From positions 1 to 9,933 of the forward strand of contig DASXTB010000386.1 in assembly GCA_036505615.1 (NCBI GenBank): a stretch of 9,933 nt of DNA, read 5' to 3'. Position 1 is the first letter of the stretch; the number at the start of each line of letters is the position of its first letter. Source of the DNA: DASXTB01 sp036505615 (GTDB taxonomy: Bacteria > Acidobacteriota > UBA6911 > JACQSX01). The position numbers were made by a program, and so were the translations under genes. Below the pieces are notes generated by a model. The model saw only the letters and a list, made by a program, of their open reading frames with translations, ran no database searches and had not been told where the DNA came from. This document shows positions 1 to 4,072 of the stretch, one piece after another.

Positions 1-1032
1 ATAGAAGACTTCGTCCTGCTGGGCGAGGAGGGTATCAAGACCGGCTAACGGGCTGAGCTGATCACAAGGGACGTAGTGGAACTGGAGACCATTACGTGCT
101 ACGACAGCATTAATGAACTGAGACTCGTCGCATTCGGGAACGTTTTCGAAAGTAGCCGAGAAAGTATGTAGCTGTCGACTTCCTTCTTGGGCAAGCAGCT
201 GCCGCGCCACACACACAATGGACGACGAATCCAGCCCACCGCTGAGCATCGAGCCCACCGGAAAGGCGCTGCGCAGGCGGCAACGCACCGCTTCGGTGAA
301 GATTTCGCGAAAAGCGTCGGCGTACTCCCCGTCGGAGTTGTAGCGGATCTCGCGGGTCGGATCCAGGGCCCAGTAGGATCGAATTTGCGCCCCTTCGCGG
401 GTGACGCTGATGCAGTGGGCGGGTTGGAGCCGGAGGATGCCTTGGTAAAAAGTGATTTCTTTGTCCTCGAGCATCGACATCAGGTAGTCGGCCACCCTCA
501 CTTCGTTCAGGCGCCGCGGGACTTCCTGCAGGCTGAGCAGGGCCTTGATTTCCGATGCAAAGATAAAAGCGTGATCGGAGCGATAGTAATAGAACGGCTT
601 TACTCCAAAATGATCGCGAGCGCAGAACAGTAGCTTTTTTTTCGCGTCCCAAATGGCGAAGGCAAAGTCGCCCAGCAGTTTTTCCGGGCACGAATCCCCC
701 CATTTTTCGTATGCCCGAAGAATCAGCTCGCTATCGGCGATCTCCCCGAGCGGACGACCGTTGATGTTGAGAAGGGAGACCAGTTCCTCCCGATTGTCAA
801 TTCGGGCATCGGCGGTAATGACAAGATCTCCGGTCTGGTGGATCAATGGGAGTGTTTCTCGCAGAGACTCGGGCGTGGTCCAGAGCATTCTGTGGCCCAA
901 ACCTACAGGCCCGCGAAACCAGAGTCCCGATCCGTTCGGTCCTCGATGAGCCACCGTCTTGAGCATCCGTTTCAGGTCCGCGGGATCCAGCGGCCGTCCG
1001 TCCATGAAGTAAACGCCGGTGATTGCGCTCAT
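1..1032 (-). CDS. Lasso peptide cyclase C (asparagine synthetase B-like), 3' end cut by window edge
   Basis: This is the N-terminal 344 residues of an asparagine-synthetase-like protein; lasso C proteins are usually about 600 residues, so the rest lies beyond position 1. Residues 1-215 form the Ntn glutaminase-like half (AHRGPNGSG at 28-36, GLGHRM at 44-49, GDFAFAIWD at 121-129, ARDHFGVKPFYY at 138-149). The synthetase half then starts and carries the ATP-pyrophosphatase loop SGGLDSS at 264-270. The protein begins MSAITG, so the catalytic Cys2 of true glutamine-dependent asparagine synthetases (MCGI) is absent. Lasso cyclases typically lack it, because they adenylate a precursor Asp/Glu side chain and do not release ammonia. 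The start has GGAAGG just upstream (1036-1041). The gene follows B1 and B2 on the same strand, which fixes the lasso assignment. The gap to B2 is 186 bases and holds a palindromic repeat. A plain asparagine synthetase is the alternative, disfavoured by context and the missing Cys. Confidence 0.9.
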   Translation of the reverse strand, partial: MSAITGVYFMDGRPLDPADLKRMLKTVAHRGPNGSGLWFRGPVGLGHRMLWTTPESLRETLPLIHQTGDLVITADARIDNREELVSLLNINGRPLGEIADSELILRAYEKWGDSCPEKLLGDFAFAIWDAKKKLLFCARDHFGVKPFYYYRSDHAFIFASEIKALLSLQEVPRRLNEVRVADYLMSMLEDKEITFYQGILRLQPAHCISVTREGAQIRSYWALDPTREIRYNSDGEYADAFREIFTEAVRCRLRSAFPVGSMLSGGLDSSSIVCVARQLLAQEGSRQLHTFSATFENVPECDESQFINAVVARNGLQFHYVPCDQLSPLAGLDTLLAQQDEVFY

Positions 1033-1110
1033 TGGCCTTCCAACCCGATCTCATTTGGAACGTGAGAAAAAATCAGAACCGCGCCCGTCAGGGCGAGTGA
1101 AAAACTTGTC

Positions 1111-1198
1111 GCGCCGACCTCCGGTCGGTAGTGCAGGACCGAACGGATCACGAAATCCTCGAGGGAAGATTCCCTATTGCCGACCTGGAGGTCGGCGC
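1111..1198. repeat. REPIN-like composite palindrome between lasso B2 and C
   Basis: The ends are a perfect 10-bp inverted repeat, GCGCCGACCT at 1111-1120 and AGGTCGGCGC at 1189-1198. Each end also folds on itself (CCGACC/GGTCGG at the left, CCGACCT/AGGTCGG at the right), and a third small hairpin, GGGAA-ga-TTCCC, sits at 1163-1174. Two REP-type hairpins facing each other is the REPIN arrangement. Sequences of the GCGCCGACCTCCAGGTCGG kind are common intergenic repeats in acidobacteria and verrucomicrobia (from memory, not searched). Here it sits inside an operon and could act as an RNA structure separating B2 from C. Confidence 0.75.
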
Positions 1199-1218
1199 TA
1201 CACGTTTCCAAGCCTGAC

Positions 1219-1770
1219 TTAGTTCGCATATTGCAACGGAGTGAATCGTTCAACTCCGGATTCCCCGATTACAATCTTCCCGTTGTTTTCTACCCAGGCA
1301 TGCGCCTGCAAGTGACCAATTCCATCCTTTGTCACGCCGATGAAGAGTTGAGTCCGGTAGCCCCGCTGATTAAGCAGGGCATGTGCTGCCAGAGCTCTTA
1401 TCAGACATGTCTTAGTCGCAGGGACATATTTGCCGGCCAAATCTATTGCCCAGACAACTCGATTCGATTTGGCTTGCTGAGCGGAGTGCGGGCAATAAGT
1501 TTCGAGTTCCGGGTTTCGAGTTTCGAGCTTGGATCTCATTTTGTGGTCCCCGACTTGGAGACGGCCCTCAGGCCGTCTCTCCTCCCAAAACCTGTTGGGG
1601 CTCCAGAGTCTTGGGGAGTCGCGCTTTGATGTCGCTGCCAGAAGGCTTAGAACGGTCCGAAACGAAAGCAGAGACAACCCCAGCCGGATGGCCCCCAGTA
1701 AAATCGCGGTCTTGATCAGAAGATGTCTGTCGGCCGGCGCGAGGTGAAGGAAACTACGCAGCCGGCGCAT
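1219..1770 (-). CDS. Lasso peptide biosynthesis B2 protein (transglutaminase-like leader peptidase)
   Basis: This 183-residue protein is of the B2 type, a cysteine protease that removes the leader from a lasso precursor bound by B1. The C-terminal catalytic region runs from RVVWAID (104-110) to the end and shows the family signature: Cys122 in KTCLIRALAAHALL, the RGYRTQLFIGV strand at 137-146, and His157 in LQAHAWVE. The third catalytic acid cannot be fixed by eye. The N-terminal 45 residues are the usual helical, hydrophobic segment (DRHLLIKTAILLGAIRL). The start codon overlaps the 3' end of B1 by 17 bases, suggesting translational coupling. Residues of about 50-100 form a linker roughly twice the usual length. 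It is made of repeat DNA (a hairpin at 1558-1579 and a heptamer array at 1500-1527), read as SKLETRNPELETY and flanking residues. The frame stays open and the catalytic residues are intact, so the protein may still work. Confidence 0.88.
   Translation of the reverse strand: MRRLRSFLHLAPADRHLLIKTAILLGAIRLGLSLLSFRTVLSLLAATSKRDSPRLWSPNRFWEERRPEGRLQVGDHKMRSKLETRNPELETYCPHSAQQAKSNRVVWAIDLAGKYVPATKTCLIRALAAHALLNQRGYRTQLFIGVTKDGIGHLQAHAWVENNGKIVIGESGVERFTPLQYAN
1500..1527. repeat. Four tandem heptamers inside lasso B2
   Basis: The plus strand reads TTTCGAG, TTCCGGG, TTTCGAG, TTTCGAG without gaps; the second copy is degenerate. On the coding strand this is CTCGAAA-type units, translated as KLETRNPELET. 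Such TTCGAG heptamer runs occur as dispersed repeats in acidobacterial genomes (from memory). The array lies in the linker between the N-terminal helix and the catalytic domain of B2. Confidence 0.8.
1558..1579. repeat. Perfect 9-bp hairpin inside lasso B2
   Basis: GAGACGGCC (1558-1566) and GGCCGTCTC (1571-1579) form a perfect stem with a four-base loop. It lies 30 bases from the heptamer array, and together they look like an inserted palindromic element. There is no following T tract on the coding strand, so it does not look like an intrinsic terminator. Confidence 0.75.
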
Positions 1771-2047
1771 CTCGCATCTCTATCAAACCGGCGGCTGCCA
1801 GGTCCTCAATCAGAACAAGCAGATCACGCTCGCAGCGGTCGGGTTCCACCTGGTACTCGTTCAAGAGAGCCTCGCGCACATGCGCGAGTGTTTTCGCATC
1901 TTGAATGAGATTCCAAATGAAGGTGCCTACCGCATCCAGTCCGTAGTAGATCCCTGACTTGAAATTGAGGATTACCGTCTCTCCCGCCAAATTGCACGAA
2001 ACCTGGTTTTTGGACACCATGATGGTTCCATGCGCTATTCGATCCAT
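1754..2047 (-). CDS. Lasso peptide B1 protein (PqqD-like RiPP recognition element)
   Basis: This 97-residue protein has the PqqD/RRE fold signature: an N-terminal three-strand part (VSKNQVSCNLAGETVILNF, 11-29), the SGIYYGLDAVGTFIWNLI turn-helix segment (31-48) and a winged-helix tail (VREALLNEYQVEPDRCERDLL, then LAAAGLIE at 83-90). Stand-alone PqqD-like proteins of this size next to a B2 peptidase are the B1 component of lasso clusters. They bind the precursor leader and hand it to B2. The gene overlaps B2 by 17 bases and is the first recognisable gene of the operon. The chosen ATG gives the usual family N-terminus. A GAGG at 2054-2061 is the only Shine-Dalgarno-like sequence and lies in a hairpin. 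An internal ATG (MVSKNQ, residue 10) is a weaker alternative. Confidence 0.9.
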   Translation of the reverse strand: MDRIAHGTIMVSKNQVSCNLAGETVILNFKSGIYYGLDAVGTFIWNLIQDAKTLAHVREALLNEYQVEPDRCERDLLVLIEDLAAAGLIEMRDAPAA

Positions 2048-2053
2048 GGAAAC

Positions 2054-2069
2054 GCCTCAGACTTGAGGC
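2054..2069. promoter_or_regulatory. Hairpin covering the likely ribosome binding site of lasso B1
   Basis: GCCTCA (2054-2059) and TGAGGC (2064-2069) form a perfect 6-bp stem with a GACT loop. Read on the minus strand, the 3' arm contains GAGG, the only Shine-Dalgarno-like sequence upstream of the B1 ATG at 2047, about 9 bases away. Folding would hide it. That this regulates translation is inference. Confidence 0.4.
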
Positions 2070-2134
2070 CAGGAGGAGGGATGGCCGTTATCGGGGCAAT
2101 CACGCTCGGTACGTGATGCCCAAATTCTTTCAGT

Positions 2135-2163
2135 ATTTAACATCCCAACTGCATTTATTGCAA
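2135..2163 (-). promoter_or_regulatory. Candidate sigma-70 promoter for the lasso B1-B2-C operon
   Basis: On the minus strand TTGCAA (2163-2158) and TTAAAT (2140-2135) are separated by 17 bases. Each matches the consensus at 4 of 6 positions. It lies in the most AT-rich part of the gap and would give a 5' leader of about 80 bases before B1. If real and sole, it would exclude the short frames further upstream from the B1 transcript. Confidence 0.3.
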
Positions 2164-2372
2164 CATCAAAAATTCATGAGATCGTCGCCCGTCCCTCGCA
2201 ATGCGAAGAGCTGGCCCCGGATTAACGCGATATCTTCGGGAGGGAGAGGGGCGTTAAAATACGAAATGCTATTCGTCCGAAATATTTCCAGCGCCCCCTC
2301 TCTCCTTCCCGAGGTTCGTGTCACTTGGTGTAATTCGCAGCCTGCTTTTCAGTCTTGTGGCCGGCCATCGAC

Positions 2373-2401
2373 TTGCCAACTGAAAGCACTGACCCTAAAA
2401 T
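2373..2401 (+). promoter_or_regulatory. Sigma-70-like promoter of the FmdB-type gene
   Basis: TTGCCA (2373-2378) and TAAAAT (2396-2401) are each 5 of 6 to consensus with an exact 17-base spacer. Transcription would start near 2408-2409, at the ATG of the FmdB-type protein, and no Shine-Dalgarno sequence precedes that ATG. This points to a leaderless mRNA. Confidence 0.6.
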
Positions 2402-2408
2402 TGAAATG

Positions 2409-2783
2409 ATGCCGATCTACGAATATCTTTGTCAGGCTTGCAATCGGCGCTTTTCTCGTTTTTTCTGGCGCATCGCCGACGCCAATCAGGCAACTTGCGC
2501 CTGCGGCAGCAAGAATCTGACGAAACTGATTTCCCGAGTGGCCATGCTGCGCTCCGAGGAAAGTCGCCTGGACAGCCTGGCCGATCCCGGCAAATGGGGG
2601 GGCCTGGACGAAAACGATCCCAAATCAATGGCCCGCATGATGAAAAAGTTAGGCGGCGAGATGGGCGAAGACACGGGCCCGGAGTTCGATGAAGCAGTGG
2701 ATCGGCTGGAGGCTGGAGAAGACCCCGAATCTGTTGACAATTCACTCGAGACAGGCGGCGGCTCTTCTGATGATTTCGGTTAG
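2409..2783 (+). CDS. FmdB-type zinc-ribbon protein
   Basis: This 124-residue protein begins MPIYEYLCQAC, the hallmark start of FmdB-family putative regulatory proteins. Cys8 and Cys11 form the first zinc knuckle, and Cys30 and Cys32 (ATCACGS) the second. The second has only one residue between the cysteines, where the usual form is CPxCG, so zinc binding may be altered. The hydrophobic continuation LTKLISRVAML (37-47) is typical. The acidic C-terminal part (DPKSMARMMKKLGGEMGED, then GPEFDEAVDRLEAGEDPES at 90-108) matches the long form of the family. The biochemical role of this family is not established. I chose the second of two adjacent ATGs (2406 and 2409) because MPIYEY is the conserved start. 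A longer frame reaches 2355 but reads through the promoter. The gene is divergent from the lasso operon, and nothing shows a functional link. Confidence 0.85.
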   Translation: MPIYEYLCQACNRRFSRFFWRIADANQATCACGSKNLTKLISRVAMLRSEESRLDSLADPGKWGGLDENDPKSMARMMKKLGGEMGEDTGPEFDEAVDRLEAGEDPESVDNSLETGGGSSDDFG

Positions 2784-2799
2784 CAGGTCGCGCGCCTGC
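2783..2799 (+). terminator. Weak hairpin after the FmdB-type gene
   Basis: GCAGGT pairs with GCCTGC (one G-T pair) around a five-base loop, starting on the last base of the stop codon. No T run follows, so it is a poor intrinsic terminator. It lies between convergent genes. Confidence 0.25.
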
Positions 2800-2889
2800 A
2801 ACTCGCGGCGATGAGAAAGTTCCGCTAACTACAACGATCGCCGAATGAAACCACCAAGGACACCGCATTCCGCAATTCCTTAGCGTTGA

Positions 2890-3279
2890 CTACATCAGCT
2901 TTGCCACCAGTTCCTTGATATCGGACAGACTCTGCCGGCTGGAAATGGAATCATCTACGAAGCGAGTTATCTCCAGCAGCGTGGTGAGTTTGCCCTTCTC
3001 CTTCTCGCGGCGGTAAGCAGCGATGCACTCGTCGGCAATTTCTTCTCTGGTGTTGACACACTTCCTGCCCAAGCTGTCCAACAGGCCGGCAAATTGTTGC
3101 ACCAGAGGGTCGCGTGCGGGAACGTACCGGCCCTCCGTGTGGAGGACCGCCATCTTGTGCTCGGGCGAGTAATAGGCGATCTCTTTAGAGGCATCCGGAA
3201 GCCGCAGACTAAAGAAGACGTAGGCTGAAGAGACGATCGAAATCGCTATGCTAAGAAGGAGCCAGTGTTTGCTCTTCAT
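2890..3279 (-). CDS. Hypothetical membrane-anchored protein, 129 residues
   Basis: I do not recognise the family. Residues 5-25 (HWLLLSIAISIVSSAYVFF) form one hydrophobic segment after a short basic MKSK start, so it is either a signal peptide or an N-terminal membrane anchor with the rest outside the cytoplasm. There is no lipobox cysteine. The remainder is mixed and mostly helical: a strand-like part (EHKMAVLHTEGRYVPARDP, 40-58), then helices with KCVNTREEIADECIAAYRRE (73-92) and a C-terminal LSDIKELVAKLM. Cys74 and Cys85 are 11 residues apart and could form a disulfide if exported. The start is supported by AGG shortly upstream. It is convergent with the FmdB-type gene, 106 bases apart, and looks like a single-gene unit. 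No catalytic motif is visible. Confidence 0.75.
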   Translation of the reverse strand: MKSKHWLLLSIAISIVSSAYVFFSLRLPDASKEIAYYSPEHKMAVLHTEGRYVPARDPLVQQFAGLLDSLGRKCVNTREEIADECIAAYRREKEKGKLTTLLEITRFVDDSISSRQSLSDIKELVAKLM

Positions 3280-3380
3280 CTTGCCTGTCTTCTCAAAAAA
3301 ATTGCCGCTTATTATTGGTGAAGCATACCTTATGCCCCTATCAGATCCTCTACGGCGGAATTGGCAAATATTTCAATAAT

Positions 3381-3454
3381 TCACACTAGAAAGATGCAGC
3401 GGACGAAAAAAAGTCACTCACACTAGAGAGATAGATCATACTAAAAAAAGTCGC
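3381..3454. repeat. 37-bp tandem direct repeat, two copies
   Basis: Copies at 3381-3417 and 3418-3454 abut exactly and agree at 29 of 37 positions. Both begin TCACACTAGA and end with AAAAAAAGTC plus two bases. Differences cluster in the middle, leaving conserved blocks at the two ends. It lies about 100 bases upstream of the 129-residue gene and 180 bases upstream of the protease gene. Confidence 0.8.
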
Positions 3455-3463
3455 CTTCGAGCT

Positions 3464-3605
3464 GAGTCGATTGCGGAATGCGGATTGCGGAGTGATTCCG
3501 ATTGCGGAGTGTGGATTGCGGAATCAAGACATTCCGCAATCGGCATTCCGCATTCGACTCATTCCGCATTCGAATCGTTTCGCATTCGAATCAATCCGCA
3601 ATCGT
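3464..3605. repeat. Cluster of short inverted repeats with a 28-bp imperfect palindrome
   Basis: Units resembling ATTGCGGA(A/G)TG run forward at 3470-3525 and in reverse (ATTCCGCAATC, CATTCCGCATTCGA) at 3531-3605. The longest arms are 3464-3491 and 3533-3560, complementary at 26 of 28 positions with a 41-base loop. Such ATTCCGCATT clusters are common dispersed repeats in acidobacteria (from memory). The variable unit order and lack of unique spacers exclude a CRISPR array. Confidence 0.8.
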
Positions 3606-3612
3606 AACCGCG

Positions 3613-3621
3613 TGATATCAT
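3613..3621 (+). promoter_or_regulatory. Extended -10 element of the aspartic protease gene
   Basis: TG-A-TATCAT fits the extended -10 form (TGnTATAAT, one mismatch). No good -35 lies 16-18 bases upstream, where the repeat block ends. Transcription would begin near 3628-3630, at the ATG, and there is no ribosome binding site, so the mRNA is probably leaderless. Confidence 0.45.
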
Positions 3622-3629
3622 GGCTTGCG

Positions 3630-3983
3630 ATGGGTCTAACTCACGTCGAGGGAAAAGTTACAGGCTCCGGTGGAAAACAGACCACGGTGCAGTTTCTAGT
3701 GGACAGTGGCGCCACTTACACGATTCTACCCTTCAAGGATTGGCAGGCGATCGATCTTGAGCCGAAGCGTTCATTGGTGTTCACGTTGGCTGACGGGACA
3801 ACGATAGAGCGCCAGGTGTCCGAATGTCATATCGCGCTGGCTGAAGGAGAGGGGCACACCCCCGTTATTCTAGGCCGGCCCGGGGATGAGCCCTTGCTGG
3901 GAACGGTAACTTTGGAGATTCTCGGACTGATACTGAATCCCTTCACGCGCACCCTGCATCCGATGCGCATGCTTCTGGCCTGA
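3630..3983 (+). CDS. Retropepsin-like aspartic protease (clan AA)
   Basis: This 117-residue single-domain protein has the catalytic motif of retroviral-type aspartyl proteases, FLVDSGATYTILP at residues 22-34 with Asp25-Ser26-Gly27. The downstream strand LADGT (53-57) and the hydrophobic-Gly signature PVILG (78-82) before DEPLLGTVTLEILGL (86-100) complete the fold, and HPMRMLLA closes it. Only one Asp motif is present, so activity would need a homodimer, as for retropepsins. Length and the MGLTHV start match small bacterial family members (from memory), which supports the ATG at 3630. The frame extends back to 3471 only through repeat DNA, and a GTG at 3612 is a weaker alternative. The substrate is unknown. 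No signal peptide is visible, so it is probably cytoplasmic. Adjacent genes give no clue. Confidence 0.85.
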   Translation: MGLTHVEGKVTGSGGKQTTVQFLVDSGATYTILPFKDWQAIDLEPKRSLVFTLADGTTIERQVSECHIALAEGEGHTPVILGRPGDEPLLGTVTLEILGLILNPFTRTLHPMRMLLA

Positions 3984-4005
3984 GTGAGGCTTCACCTCCT
4001 CACTC
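3982..4005. terminator. Hairpin between convergent protease and giant gene
   Basis: GAGTGAGG (3982-3989) and CCTCACTC (3998-4005) form a perfect 8-bp stem with an eight-base loop, starting in the protease stop codon. It lies between convergent genes and could serve both, but neither side has a T run, so it is not a canonical intrinsic terminator. Confidence 0.4.
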
Positions 4006-4072
4006 CGCAATCGCAGTGAAATGCAAGAATTCCGTGAAGAAGTTCAGACTGGATTCTGGGAGTTGCAATCTC

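Larger units (their letters stand above)
2048..2408. other. Intergenic region between lasso B1 and the FmdB-type gene; no clear precursor gene
   Basis: These 361 bases separate divergent genes and would normally be expected to hold the lasso precursor. On the minus strand I find only short frames: MAGHKTEKQAANYTK then stop (2368-2321), a GTG frame of 52 residues starting at the same stop (2324-2166), and a frame with LKEFGHHVPS but no start codon (2136-2035). None has a complete leader plus a core of normal length. The segment 2100-2170 is AT-rich and holds a candidate promoter for B1. The right end holds the promoter of the FmdB-type gene. Confidence 0.6.
3280..3629. other. Intergenic region between divergent genes, filled with repeats
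   Basis: The left part (3280-3460) is AT-rich and holds a 37-bp direct duplication. The right part (3464-3605) is a block of short inverted repeats. The final bases hold the extended -10 of the protease gene. I see no tRNA, small RNA or credible ORF here. The frame that opens at 3471 only translates the repeats. Confidence 0.7.

Noticed and set aside
187..633. 148-residue plus-strand ORF
   Set aside because: Antisense shadow of the lasso cyclase, whose frame carries the SGGLDSS and AHRGP motifs.
1..1032. Housekeeping asparagine synthetase
   Set aside because: No Cys2 nucleophile (MSAI, not MCGI), and it lies directly after lasso B1 and B2 genes.
1029..1253. Small minus-strand ORF whose stop overlaps the C start codon (ATGA), with a hydrophobic stretch
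   Set aside because: Most of it is a translation of the REPIN-like palindrome, and it begins out of frame inside B2. The overlap is probably chance.
2355..2408. Longer FmdB-type protein starting at 2355
   Set aside because: The extension overlaps the promoter and is not family-like; MPIYEY is the conserved N-terminus.
2395..2868. 157-residue minus-strand ORF opposite the FmdB-type gene
   Set aside because: Antisense shadow; the plus frame has the recognisable zinc-ribbon protein.
3464..3605. Possible CRISPR array
   Set aside because: Units are 9-14 bases, face both directions and have no unique spacers of uniform length.
3471..3629. Longer aspartic protease starting at 3471
   Set aside because: The extra 53 residues only translate the short inverted repeats.
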